A stretch of 64,000 bases of DNA from Phascolarctobacterium sp. (GTDB lineage: Bacteria; Bacillota; Negativicutes; Acidaminococcales; Acidaminococcaceae). Within the stretch, counting starts at the first letter, position 1, and each line of letters starts with the position of its first letter. The position numbers and the translations under genes are program-made. Positions 27,218 to 35,578 of this stretch are shown here, one piece after another. The DNA lies in the NCBI GenBank assembly GCA_003150755.1, contig QAMT01000013.1, forward strand, positions 1 through 64,000, in the 5' to 3' direction. The notes below the pieces were generated by a model, which saw nothing but the letters and a program-made list of their open reading frames with translations, had not been told where the DNA came from and made no database searches.

Positions 27218-27986
27218 CTGCTTCCTCTGTATCCAAAAAGTCCAAAATTGCGGCTTCTACCTTACTTATATCAACGCGGGTGTTAAAGCACGGCCCGAAC
27301 GGCCTTTCGTTAAGCACGCCCAAAACCGGCAGAGGGAAAACATCCTGAATCCCGCTCGTCAAATCGCGCTCGCACGCAACGGCAATAATCGCCTTAGGGC
27401 GGACTTCTTTAACCATCTGCCTTGCCAGCGTGCCGCCGGTTGCCACACCGACGTGAATGCCGTACTTATGCGACAGCCCAAGCAACGCGCCGACGCTGCA
27501 TCTGCCGCACTGATGGCAGTTTTCGATATTGCGCGTAATTTTATGCACGCAGGTATCAAGCTGAATGCAGTGCGGTGTCAAAATCATAATGCGCGAGGCA
27601 GGAACTTTTATTTTGTGCTGCCTTACCAAATGGTTGCTTACTTCTATAAAAGACTGTTCAATCCGCTGGCGCGGAATGTTAAAAATGCGCCCCAGCCCGA
27701 CTGCAAAAGGAAACAGCATGTTTACTGCCTTCCACGCCCAGAAGTAAAATATTTTGATGATAGGAAAACCTAAAATTGCCAGCACAATAGCAATAACCGC
27801 CGCCAAAAGACCGATTGCCACCACAATGCCGACGCTGCCGAACAGCATGGGCAGAGTTTTGTTAATCTGCGCCAGACCCGGCAGTGCCACACGCCAGCAC
27901 AGGTAAATAAACACTGCGCCTAAAAATGCGCTGGCCAATGTCAGTGAAACAAATATGCGTTTTTTAGGTTTTAACACATTTTCCAT
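27183..27986 (-). CDS. DUF116 family membrane-anchored cysteine-rich protein
   Basis: A protein of about 267 residues. Two hydrophobic segments (about 13-32 and 45-75) are followed by a cytoplasmic DUF116 domain with several conserved cysteines (TPHCIQLDTCVHKI, ENCHQCGRCSVGALLG, VACERDL), suggesting metal or Fe-S binding. The family function is unknown. The ATG at 27986 has AAGGA seven bases upstream; a TTG at 28001 is in frame but poorly placed. It lies between fmt and rsmB, overlapping rsmB, so it is coexpressed with translation genes. Confidence 0.85.
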   Translation of the reverse strand: MENVLKPKKRIFVSLTLASAFLGAVFIYLCWRVALPGLAQINKTLPMLFGSVGIVVAIGLLAAVIAIVLAILGFPIIKIFYFWAWKAVNMLFPFAVGLGRIFNIPRQRIEQSFIEVSNHLVRQHKIKVPASRIMILTPHCIQLDTCVHKITRNIENCHQCGRCSVGALLGLSHKYGIHVGVATGGTLARQMVKEVRPKAIIAVACERDLTSGIQDVFPLPVLGVLNERPFGPCFNTRVDISKVEAAILDFLDTEEADDSKTASQQKN

Positions 27987-27990
27987 TTCT

Positions 27991-28929
27991 TTATCCTTCA
28001 ACGCCTAAAATATCCCCTGCGTTAATGCCGCGGCCGTTGCAGAAAACGGACGCCTGCATACGTTTTTTAGATTCCGGCTGAACTTCTGTAACCAAAAGCG
28101 CGCCGCTGCCGCAGGCTACTTTAAAGCCTGTCTTTAAAACTTCCAGCACTTTGCCCGGTGCGCCGCTGCCTTCTGCAAGCCGTGCGCGCCAGATTTTGAG
28201 CTTTTTGCCGTCCGGCAGCGTTGTTACGTTGCCCGGTGCGGGGTTAAAAGCGCGTATTTTATTGTGAATCTGTTCTGCCGGTAACGACCAGTCGATAATT
28301 TCCATTTCGCGCGTCAGTAAATGCGCGTAGGTTGCTTCATCGTTATTTTGCTTAACGGGCGTTATTTCACCGCGTTTTATTTTTTCGATGGTTTCCAATA
28401 AAAGCGCGCCGCCCTGCTCTTTCAGCTCATCGTGCAGCTCGCCCATCGTCATTTCCGGCGTAATGGCAACCTTAACTTTCGTCAGCATATCGCCGGTGTC
28501 CATGCCTATATCCATCTGCATAATGGTAACGCCGCTTTCTGTTTCGCCGTTTAAAATGGCATAATGTATCGGCGCCGCGCCGCGGTATTTCGGCAGCAGC
28601 GAAGCATGCACGTTAATGCAGCCGTATTTGGGCATTTCTAAAATTTCCTTCGGCAAAAACTGCCCAAAGGCAGCCACAACTATCAAATCAGGCGCAAGGC
28701 CTTGCAAAAGCCCGATTACTTCCGGCGTTTTTACGCGCTGCGGCTGATAAACTTCAAATCCGCGCTCCAGAGCATATTCCTTCACCGGCGTCATCAGCAT
28801 TTTCTGCCCGCGTCCCTTAGGCCTGTCCGGCTGGGTAAATACGCCTACAATTTCATCTGTGCCCCGCTCTGCCAGCGCTTTTAAACTTGCAACGGCAAAA
28901 TCCGGGGTTCCCATAAATACAATGCGCAT
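27991..28929 (-). CDS. fmt: Methionyl-tRNA formyltransferase
   Basis: A 312-residue enzyme formylating initiator Met-tRNA with 10-formyltetrahydrofolate. It shows MGTPDFAV at the start, PKGRGQK, the catalytic Asn-His-Asp set in INVHASLLPKYRGAAPI and MDIGMDTGDML, and a C-terminal oligonucleotide-binding domain. It lies downstream of def with a six-base gap, the usual def-fmt pair. Confidence 0.97.
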   Translation of the reverse strand: MRIVFMGTPDFAVASLKALAERGTDEIVGVFTQPDRPKGRGQKMLMTPVKEYALERGFEVYQPQRVKTPEVIGLLQGLAPDLIVVAAFGQFLPKEILEMPKYGCINVHASLLPKYRGAAPIHYAILNGETESGVTIMQMDIGMDTGDMLTKVKVAITPEMTMGELHDELKEQGGALLLETIEKIKRGEITPVKQNNDEATYAHLLTREMEIIDWSLPAEQIHNKIRAFNPAPGNVTTLPDGKKLKIWRARLAEGSGAPGKVLEVLKTGFKVACGSGALLVTEVQPESKKRMQASVFCNGRGINAGDILGVEG

Positions 28930-28934
28930 CGCTG

Positions 28935-29402
28935 TTACTCCCTGTCAAATTCCTTAGGCATTAAAACTTTGGCCTTGTCTATAAACAGCACGCCGTCCAG
29001 ATGGTCAAGCTCGTGCTGAATGCAGACTGCCAGAAGCCCGTCCGCCTTGATAAGCATTTTGTGCCCCTTGCGGTCGTAATATTCGCAATGTACGATTTCC
29101 GCACGCTCTACTTCGCCTTCGTAATCGGGTACGGACAGGCAGCCTTCCGGGCCTACAATCGAACCTTCACGGTAGGTAATTACAGGGTTGATAAGTTCAA
29201 GCAGGCCTTCGCCCACATCAATAACCACAATGCGTTTGGATACGCCAATCTGCGGCGCAGCAAGCCCTACGCCGTTGGCGGCGTACATTGTTTCTGCCAT
29301 ATCATTCAAAAGACGTAAAGTTTTTTTATCCATGCGTTCAACCTCCTGCGCCGTCTGACGCAGAAGCGGGTCGCCCGCAACCAGTATTTTTAATTTACTC
29401 AC
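28935..29402 (-). CDS. def: Peptide deformylase
   Basis: A 155-residue metalloenzyme removing the N-formyl group from nascent proteins. All three motifs are present: GVGLAAPQIG, EGCLSVP with metal-binding Cys, and QHELDHLDG with the HExxH metal ligands. The start is GTG with AGGAGG upstream. It is followed closely by fmt. Confidence 0.97.
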   Translation of the reverse strand: MSKLKILVAGDPLLRQTAQEVERMDKKTLRLLNDMAETMYAANGVGLAAPQIGVSKRIVVIDVGEGLLELINPVITYREGSIVGPEGCLSVPDYEGEVERAEIVHCEYYDRKGHKMLIKADGLLAVCIQHELDHLDGVLFIDKAKVLMPKEFDRE

Positions 29403-29435
29403 GGTAGCCTCCTAAAATTCTCTTTCCAAATAATT

Positions 29436-29465
29436 ATTATATCACAAAAAAGCCTTTAACTGCAA
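29436..29465 (-). promoter_or_regulatory. Internal promoter ahead of def
   Basis: TTGCAG (29460-29465), an 18-base spacer and TATAAT (29436-29441) on the minus strand lie between priA and def. It could uncouple the def-to-rpe genes from priA. Confidence 0.55.
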
Positions 29466-29467
29466 TT

Positions 29468-31723
29468 TTACAGCACGTTAAACGGGTCCACATCAAAATA
29501 AACATTCTTCATACCGCGGTAGGGCGACTGCCACAGCGCCTCTTTAAAAACATCTATTTCCGCACTTTTTACCAGCACGTTAACACGGTATAAATCGCGC
29601 ACCTTATTTATAATCCCGGCAAACGGGCCAAATACTTCTGCCCCGCTTTTACAGGCGGCAACGCTTTGCAAAAAGTCTGTTATTTCCTGCGCTGTTTTAT
29701 TGGCGCGCGCTTCGTCCTTATCCCAAACCGTTATTTTCAAAAAAGCCGCATAAGGCGGATAATTTAGTTCGCGGCGGCGTTCCAGTTCCTCCCGCGCAAA
29801 AGTGTCATAATCCTGCGCTGCCGCCAGCTTGACGGTGCGGCTATCTGCATCATACACCTGCAAAACAACGTGCCCGGGTTTATCGCCGCGGCCGGCACGC
29901 CCTGCTGCCTGCGTAAGCAGTGAAAACGCACGCTCCGACGCGCGGAAATCCGGCATGTTCAGCGCCGAATCTGCTGAAAGCACGCCTACCAGCGTTACAT
30001 TGGGAATGTCGTGCCCCTTGGCAACCATTTGCGTACCGATAAGCACGTTATATTTGCCGCTAGCGAAAGCGCTTAAAATTTCTTCGTGCGCAAATTTACG
30101 CAGCGTTCTGTCCTGGTCCATACGCAGCACTTTAACCTCCGGCAGCGCGGCAATCTGCGCTTCGGCTTTTTGCGTACCGGTGCCGAAAAATTTAATGCGC
30201 CTGCTGTGGCATTTCGGGCATTCATCCGGTACCGGCATTGTGTTGCCGCAGTAATGGCAGCGCATTACCTTACCGGCTTCGTGATAAACCAGCGCCACTG
30301 CGCAATGCGGGCAGATAATCGTTTCACCGCAGTCGCGGCACATTACAAAGGTAGAATAGCCGCGCCGGTTCAAAAGCACTATCGCCTGTTCACCGGCTGC
30401 GGCAGTACGCACAAGCTCCTGCTGCAGGGTGCGCGAAAGCACAGAAAAATTTTTATTCTGTAATTCTTTGCGCATATCAACAATCTGTACTTTCGGCAAC
30501 GGCTGGCCGTTGGGGCGTCCCGTCAGGCGCAAATGTGCATATTTGCCGCTAATGGCATTATAATAGCTTTCTATCGACGGCGTTGCACTGCCTAAAACGA
30601 CAGGCACGCCAAAATAGTCCGCCCGGCGCAGAGCCACCTCACGCGCGTGGTAACAGGGGCGTTCCTCCTGCTTATAGCTCTGGTCGTGCTCCTCGTCAAT
30701 GATGACCAGACCCAAATCAGCAAACGGCGCAAAAACAGCCGAGCGCACGCCAATCAATATCTGTGCTTCGCCAGTGCGGATTTTATAAAACACGTCGGCG
30801 CGCTCACCGGCAGAAAGTTTGCTGTGTACAACGGCAATGCTACCCTTGAACCAGCTTTGAAAGCGTTTGACAATCTGCGCAGTTAAGGCAATTTCCGGCA
30901 CAAGCACCAACACCTGGCGGCCTTCTGCCAGCGCAGCCGCCGTTAAATTAAGGTAAACTTCCGTTTTGCCGCTGCCGGTTACACCTTGCAATAAAAATGT
31001 TTGTTGCTCTTTTTTATATATCGCCCTGCTTACGGCATCGACGGCGTGCTGCTGCTCGTCCGTCAGGTTAAAACTTTGCTTTGCGCTGCTTTTAGCAGCA
31101 TAGCTGTTGCGTAAAACGCGCTGCTCACCGCGTCTGCACCAGCCTTTTTGCATTAAAGTACGCAAGGTTTCCGTGCGCACACCGGCAGCTTCCATTTCCG
31201 CAGCGTTCAGTTCGCGTCCGTCATCAGCCAAAAGCTGCAGCACCGCCATCTGCGCCTTAGCGCGCTTATTGCCTTCTGCCAGCGCCTGCCTGCCATTTTC
31301 CGTAATCGTATAGCAAAACTGTGTTTTTTCTTTTAAACGGTTCTCCAGTTCATAATATAGCAGCCTGCCGTTTTCATCGTACACAGCATGGCGTTTAATG
31401 CTGCTTTTGCCCGGTATAAAAAGACGCATGGCTTCCGCCAGCGGGCACATATAATAGCCTGCCAGCCAGCGCGCAGCCTCCAGCATTTCTTCATCAAACC
31501 ACGGCTCAGCGCCGATAACGGCCTGCACAGCCTTATAATTTTCGGGCTGCGGCAAATCCGTTCCCGCTTCGCCAACCACAAAACCTTCAGTTGTCTGATG
31601 CGCAAACGGCACAATTACGCGCCAGCCTGCGCCGATGTAATTAAACTGCGGTGGCAGCGCATAGGTAAACTGGCGGAACAGATTTTTTACCGGTAAATTT
31701 ATTGCAACATTGATGTATCTCAT
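29468..31723 (-). CDS. priA: Primosomal helicase PriA
   Basis: A 751-residue superfamily 2 helicase restarting collapsed replication forks. An N-terminal DNA-binding domain (INLPVKNLFRQFTYALP) precedes Walker A GVTGSGKTEVYL, the DEEH box, a zinc-binding insertion with four CxxC pairs (CRDCGETIICPHC, CHYCG, CPKC) and AAGRAGRGDKPG motif VI. The ATG at 31723 is chosen because GGAG lies seven bases upstream; a TTG at 31735 is in frame but overlaps that site. Confidence 0.96.
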   Translation of the reverse strand: MRYINVAINLPVKNLFRQFTYALPPQFNYIGAGWRVIVPFAHQTTEGFVVGEAGTDLPQPENYKAVQAVIGAEPWFDEEMLEAARWLAGYYMCPLAEAMRLFIPGKSSIKRHAVYDENGRLLYYELENRLKEKTQFCYTITENGRQALAEGNKRAKAQMAVLQLLADDGRELNAAEMEAAGVRTETLRTLMQKGWCRRGEQRVLRNSYAAKSSAKQSFNLTDEQQHAVDAVSRAIYKKEQQTFLLQGVTGSGKTEVYLNLTAAALAEGRQVLVLVPEIALTAQIVKRFQSWFKGSIAVVHSKLSAGERADVFYKIRTGEAQILIGVRSAVFAPFADLGLVIIDEEHDQSYKQEERPCYHAREVALRRADYFGVPVVLGSATPSIESYYNAISGKYAHLRLTGRPNGQPLPKVQIVDMRKELQNKNFSVLSRTLQQELVRTAAAGEQAIVLLNRRGYSTFVMCRDCGETIICPHCAVALVYHEAGKVMRCHYCGNTMPVPDECPKCHSRRIKFFGTGTQKAEAQIAALPEVKVLRMDQDRTLRKFAHEEILSAFASGKYNVLIGTQMVAKGHDIPNVTLVGVLSADSALNMPDFRASERAFSLLTQAAGRAGRGDKPGHVVLQVYDADSRTVKLAAAQDYDTFAREELERRRELNYPPYAAFLKITVWDKDEARANKTAQEITDFLQSVAACKSGAEVFGPFAGIINKVRDLYRVNVLVKSAEIDVFKEALWQSPYRGMKNVYFDVDPFNVL

Positions 31724-31753
31724 AATAAACTCCAAAATCAGCTTTACTTATCT

Positions 31754-31759
31754 ATTGTA
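31754..31759 (-). promoter_or_regulatory. Extended -10 promoter of priA
   Basis: TATGGTACAAT on the minus strand supplies a TGn-extended -10 (TACAAT at 31754-31759), about 30 bases ahead of priA and after the metK terminator. No convincing -35 is visible. Confidence 0.45.
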
Positions 31760-31787
31760 CCATAATGCTGCAAATACTTTAAATAAA

Positions 31788-31832
31788 AAACTGCACCGCC
31801 TTGCCGCAGCATAAGCAGTGCAGTTAAAAGCA
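31788..31832 (-). terminator. Terminator after metK
   Basis: AACTGCAC / GTGCAGTT arms (centred near 31808) with T-rich flanks lie just downstream of the metK stop codon. It separates metK from priA. Confidence 0.75.
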
Positions 31833-31841
31833 ATTTTTATT

Positions 31842-33020
31842 TTACAGTCCGGCCTGTTCGCGCAGGGTCTGTGCTTTATCGGTATGTTCCCACGGCAGGT
31901 CAACATCCGTGCGGCCAAAATGGCCATAAGCAGCAGTCTGTTTGTAAATCGGGCGCAGCAAATCAAGCGTTTTGATGATGCCGGACGGGCTGAGCGAGAA
32001 GTTCTTTTTAACAAGCTCGGCAATTTTGTCGTCGTCAATCTTGCCGGTGCCGAAGGTATCAACCAGAATGGAAACCGGCTGTGCAACGCCGATAGCGTAA
32101 GCAAGCTGAATTTCGCATTTATCGGCAAGGCCGGCGGCAACTACGTTTTTGGCAACATAGCGAGCAGCATAAGCAGCGCTGCGGTCAACCTTCGTGGGGT
32201 CCTTGCCGGAGAAAGCGCCGCCGCCGTGACGGGCCATGCCGCCGTAAGTATCGACAATAATTTTGCGTCCGGTCAGGCCGCTGTCGCCCTGCGGGCCGCC
32301 GATAACAAAACGGCCGGTCGGGTTAATGTAGTATTTGGTTTCAGCGTCCAGCATTTCTGCCGGTACAACAGGTTTTACAACAAACTCCATAATATCGCGG
32401 CGGATTTGTTCCAGTGCGATTTCCGGAGCATGCTGGGTAGAAATTACAATCGTGTCAACGCGCACCGGTTTGCCGTCGTCGTATTCAACGGTAACCTGGG
32501 TTTTTCCGTCCGGGCGCAGGTAAGGCAAAACGCCTGTTTTGCGTACTTCTGCCAGGCGGCGGGAAAGTTTATGTGCCAAAGATACCGGCAGCGGCATATA
32601 TTCCGGTGTTTCGTTGGTTGCATAACCAAACATCATGCCCTGGTCGCCAGCTCCTACTTCGTTTTCATCGGCTTTGCCTTCTTTGGCTTCCAGCGATTTA
32701 TCAACGCCAAGCGCAATATCTGGGGACTGCTCATCGATAGAAATCAGCACGCCGCAGGTATTGCCGTCAAAACCATATTTGGCACGGTCGTAACCGATTT
32801 TGATAACGGTTTCACGCGCAATTTTAGGAATATCAACATAGCAGCTTGTAGAAATTTCTCCGACTACATGGATTTGCCCGGTTGCCACAACTGTTTCGCA
32901 AGCAACGCGGCCATGCGGGTCTTCTGCTAAAATGGCATCCAGCACGGCATCAGAAATCTGGTCGGCAATTTTATCAGGATGTCCTTCAGTAACTGATTCA
33001 GAAGTAAATAATTTTCTCAT
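31842..33020 (-). CDS. metK: S-adenosylmethionine synthetase
   Basis: A 392-residue enzyme making SAM from methionine and ATP. It has SVTEGHPDKIADQISDA, GAGDQGMMFGYA, GGGAFSGKDPTKVDRSAAY and the DLPWE...KT end. AAGGAGGAGACA precedes the ATG at 33020, so the in-frame codon at 33038 is rejected. It is a single-gene unit with its own promoter, SAM riboswitch and terminator, inserted between coaBC and priA. Confidence 0.97.
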   Translation of the reverse strand: MRKLFTSESVTEGHPDKIADQISDAVLDAILAEDPHGRVACETVVATGQIHVVGEISTSCYVDIPKIARETVIKIGYDRAKYGFDGNTCGVLISIDEQSPDIALGVDKSLEAKEGKADENEVGAGDQGMMFGYATNETPEYMPLPVSLAHKLSRRLAEVRKTGVLPYLRPDGKTQVTVEYDDGKPVRVDTIVISTQHAPEIALEQIRRDIMEFVVKPVVPAEMLDAETKYYINPTGRFVIGGPQGDSGLTGRKIIVDTYGGMARHGGGAFSGKDPTKVDRSAAYAARYVAKNVVAAGLADKCEIQLAYAIGVAQPVSILVDTFGTGKIDDDKIAELVKKNFSLSPSGIIKTLDLLRPIYKQTAAYGHFGRTDVDLPWEHTDKAQTLREQAGL

Positions 33021-33046
33021 TGTCTCCTCCTTGTACAAATGATAAT

Positions 33047-33191
33047 AAAAAAAGCGCTCTCTGTGAGAGCGCCGTTAATTTACAGGCATTCTCATCTCTC
33101 GATTAACTCGCAGGACTTAGCACCGTTTTGCCTCACCGGCAATGGTTGCTGCGGTTTCATTGGGCCAATCCCTCCACCAGCTCTTGATGAG
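33047..33191 (-). promoter_or_regulatory. SAM-I riboswitch (S-box) of metK
   Basis: The minus strand reads CTCATCAAGAG, GGTGGAGGGA, TGGCCCAATGAAACC and GCAACC in order, the S-box core. P1 closes with CTCATC (33186-33191) and GATGAG (33091-33096). A terminator stem GGCGCTCTC/GAGAGCGC with seven Ts follows (33047-33075). SAM binding is expected to stabilise the terminator and shut off metK. Confidence 0.97.
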
Positions 33192-33212
33192 TAAATATTA
33201 AATTACTATGCT

Positions 33213-33241
33213 ATTATATCTAATTCGTGTAAAAAAAGCAA
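33213..33241 (-). promoter_or_regulatory. Promoter of the metK riboswitch transcript
   Basis: TTGCTT (33236-33241), a 17-base spacer and TATAAT (33213-33218) lie about 20 bases upstream of the aptamer. Confidence 0.7.
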
Positions 33242-33244
33242 CTA

Positions 33245-34444
33245 TTATTTCTTTAAACGCAAAACGGTGTTCAAAAGTTCTTCTGCCACATCATATTTGC
33301 TCATCTGCGGCAGCTCCTTAATGGTGCCGTCGGCAAAAATAAGTTTGACGATATTGGTTTCCGAGCCAAAACCTGCGCCCTGCATGGTAACATCATTGGC
33401 GACAATCATATCCAGATTTTTCTTGGTTACCTTTTCTTTGGCGTTAGCAATCAGGTTTTGTGTTTCGGCAGCAAAGCCAACCAAAAATTGTTTGGTTTTG
33501 CGCTCGCCCAGAGTTTTTAAAATATCCGGGTTTTTATCCATAACAACCGTTAAAGCGTCGTCGGTTTTCTTTTTAATCTTCTGCGCTGCCACATCATGCG
33601 GGCGGTAATCAGCCACAGCCGCTGCTTTGATAACAATATCGCAGTCATCATAAACAGCAAGGCAGGCGTCCATCATCTGCTGCGTGGTTTCTACATTAAC
33701 AACCTTTACGTTAGGCGGCGGCGTTAAAGCGCTCGGCCCGCTTACCAGCGTAACCTCTGCACCGCGCTCGGCTGCTGCTGCTGCAATGGAATAACCCATT
33801 TTGCCGCTGCTGCGGTTGCCCACATAACGCACCGGGTCAATCGGTTCGCGCGTTCCGGCTGCTGTTACCAAAACTTTCAGCCCGCGCATGTCGCCCTCTG
33901 TTTTGGCAAAAAAGTCCTTTACAAAGTTGACGATATCGGCAGGTTCAGGCAATCTGCCCGCACCGACAGCGCCGCAGGCAAGTACGCCGCTTGCAGGCGG
34001 CATTACAACAACGCCGCGGCTTTGCAGCTTGGCAAGGTTTTCCTGCGTGGCAGTATTTTCATACATATGCGTGTTCATGGCCGGGCATACAATAATGGGG
34101 CTGTGCGCTGCCAAAAGTGTTGTTGATAACAAATCATCGGCAATGCCGCAAGCCATTTTGGCAATTATGTTGGCCGTTGCAGGCACAACCATAAATAAGT
34201 CGGCCCAATCTGCAAGGGCAATATGTTCCACGTTAAATTCCTGGTTGGCGTTCCACATGGATACAGCCACCTGATTGCCGCTGATTTCTTTAAAAGTAAG
34301 CGGCGTTACAAACTGCTGGGCGTGCTCCGTCATTACAACACGCACCTCAGTTCCCTGCTTGCGCAGCTTGCTTACCAGGTCAACAGCTTTATAAACGGCG
34401 ATGCCGCCGGTAACTCCCAAAACAATCTTTTTACCCTTCAACAA
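33245..34444 (-). CDS. coaBC: Bifunctional phosphopantothenoylcysteine decarboxylase/synthetase
   Basis: A 399-residue coenzyme A biosynthesis enzyme. The N-terminal flavin decarboxylase (CoaC) has GVTGGIAVYKA, VVPATANIIAKMACGIADDL and PAMNTHMYEN. The C-terminal CTP-dependent synthetase (CoaB) starts near residue 185 with VLVTAAGTREPIDPVRYVGN and includes ADYRP. The start is TTG (34444 or the adjacent TTG 34441) behind AAAGGGGG. It follows rpoZ in the conserved gmk-rpoZ-coaBC order. Confidence 0.95.
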   Translation of the reverse strand: MLKGKKIVLGVTGGIAVYKAVDLVSKLRKQGTEVRVVMTEHAQQFVTPLTFKEISGNQVAVSMWNANQEFNVEHIALADWADLFMVVPATANIIAKMACGIADDLLSTTLLAAHSPIIVCPAMNTHMYENTATQENLAKLQSRGVVVMPPASGVLACGAVGAGRLPEPADIVNFVKDFFAKTEGDMRGLKVLVTAAGTREPIDPVRYVGNRSSGKMGYSIAAAAAERGAEVTLVSGPSALTPPPNVKVVNVETTQQMMDACLAVYDDCDIVIKAAAVADYRPHDVAAQKIKKKTDDALTVVMDKNPDILKTLGERKTKQFLVGFAAETQNLIANAKEKVTKKNLDMIVANDVTMQGAGFGSETNIVKLIFADGTIKELPQMSKYDVAEELLNTVLRLKK

Positions 34445-34458
34445 GGCCGGCGCCCCCT

Positions 34459-34653
34459 TTATCTGGCTTTATTGCGCTCATAAGTAATAGTATCGTTGGC
34501 AATTTCCTTCAAAGCCATGCTTACTTCCTTTTCGGGCAGGTTCTGTCCCGGTACGGTCAGTTCGCGGGCACGTTTGGCGGCCAGCATAGCCAAAGTGTAT
34601 TTGCTGTCAACTTTTTCTGTCAAGTAATCGATGGAAGGTTCTACCATAGACAT
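34459..34653 (-). CDS. rpoZ: RNA polymerase omega subunit
   Basis: A 64-residue subunit assisting RNA polymerase assembly. It matches omega in PSIDYLTEKVDSKYTLAMLAAKRAREL and the NDTITYER end. The ATG at 34653 has AGAGGAGTGA upstream, so the longer reading from 34683 is rejected. The gmk-rpoZ-coaBC neighbourhood is decisive for so short a protein. Confidence 0.93.
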   Translation of the reverse strand: MSMVEPSIDYLTEKVDSKYTLAMLAAKRARELTVPGQNLPEKEVSMALKEIANDTITYERNKAR

Positions 34654-34658
34654 TAAAA

Positions 34659-35279
34659 TCACTCCTCTTTCTTGCAATGGCAAATTTCATCAATAATAAA
34701 GTAAGTGCGTGCAGCGCGGTAGCGTTCGGCTTCCATAACCGTCAGCACCTTCTGCGTCGCCCTTTCGGCAATATCGTTTACTATAATATAGTCATATTCA
34801 GTAGCATAGGCAAGCTCGCCCGTGGCGGATGCAAGGCGTTTTTTGATAACTTCCTCGCTGTCGGTGCCGCGTTTGTAAATGCGGGACGAAAGCTCGTCTA
34901 AAGACGGCGGCACGATAAACACAAAGACACCGTCCGGGAAGCGCTTTTTAATCTGCAATGCGCCCTGAATATCAATTTCAAGAATTACGTCTTTGCCCTG
35001 TTCCAGAAGCTCCATAACATAATCGCGCGGCGTGCCGTAATAGTTGCCGTAAACCTCGGCGTATTCCAAAAGCCCGCCTTCAGCAATCATTGCTTTTACT
35101 TCATCGACAGTTTTAAAAAAATAATTAACGCCGTCAACTTCGCCCTCGCGCGGTGCGCGGGTTGTAACAGACACCGAATAGCCAATATCCGGCAGCCTGT
35201 CGCGCAGCATCTGGCAGATAGTACCCTTACCGGCTCCGGACGGCCCGGATAAAACCAGCAGTAATCCTTTTGGTTTCAA
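34659..35279 (-). CDS. gmk: Guanylate kinase
   Basis: A 206-residue enzyme phosphorylating GMP to GDP. It shows P-loop SGPSGAGKGTIC, VSVTTRAPREGEVDGVNYFF for GMP binding, and the lid region IYKRGTDSEEVIKKRL. The start is TTG behind GGGGAGGG at a normal distance. Five bases separate it from rpoZ. Confidence 0.97.
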   Translation of the reverse strand: MKPKGLLLVLSGPSGAGKGTICQMLRDRLPDIGYSVSVTTRAPREGEVDGVNYFFKTVDEVKAMIAEGGLLEYAEVYGNYYGTPRDYVMELLEQGKDVILEIDIQGALQIKKRFPDGVFVFIVPPSLDELSSRIYKRGTDSEEVIKKRLASATGELAYATEYDYIIVNDIAERATQKVLTVMEAERYRAARTYFIIDEICHCKKEE

Positions 35280-35303
35280 ATTAAGCCCTCCCCTGCTTCG
35301 CCG

Positions 35304-35564
35304 TCATTCCTCATCTTCGTCATCAGTCTGGACAAGCCTGTTGGCAACTGTTTCCGGCTGTACTGCCGATAAAATAATGTGGCCGCTGTCGGTAACTATT
35401 ACCGCACGCGTCCTGCGTCCGTAGGTTGCGTCAATCAGCGTGCCGTTGTCGCGCGCTTCCTGGATAATCCTTTTTATCGGCGCGGATTCCGGGCTGATAA
35501 TAGAAATAATCCTGTTGGCGGCAACAATGTTGCCAAAGCCTATGTTGATAAGCTTAATGTCCAT
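35304..35564 (-). CDS. remA: RemA family extracellular matrix regulator (DUF370)
   Basis: An 86-residue DNA-binding protein. It begins with KLINIGFGNIVAANRIISI, the RemA/DUF370 signature, and continues with RRTRAVIVTDSGHIILSAVQPETVANR. RemA activates biofilm matrix genes in B. subtilis by wrapping DNA in an oligomeric ring. Its targets here are unknown. It lies between yicC and gmk as in Bacillus and Clostridium. Confidence 0.93.
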   Translation of the reverse strand: MDIKLINIGFGNIVAANRIISIISPESAPIKRIIQEARDNGTLIDATYGRRTRAVIVTDSGHIILSAVQPETVANRLVQTDDEDEE

Positions 35565-35578
35565 GTAACAGCCTCCTT

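Noticed and set aside
31818..32930. A 370-residue plus-strand frame antisense to metK
   Set aside because: Shadow of a GC-biased metK frame; no domain, no ribosome binding site, and it runs through the metK terminator.
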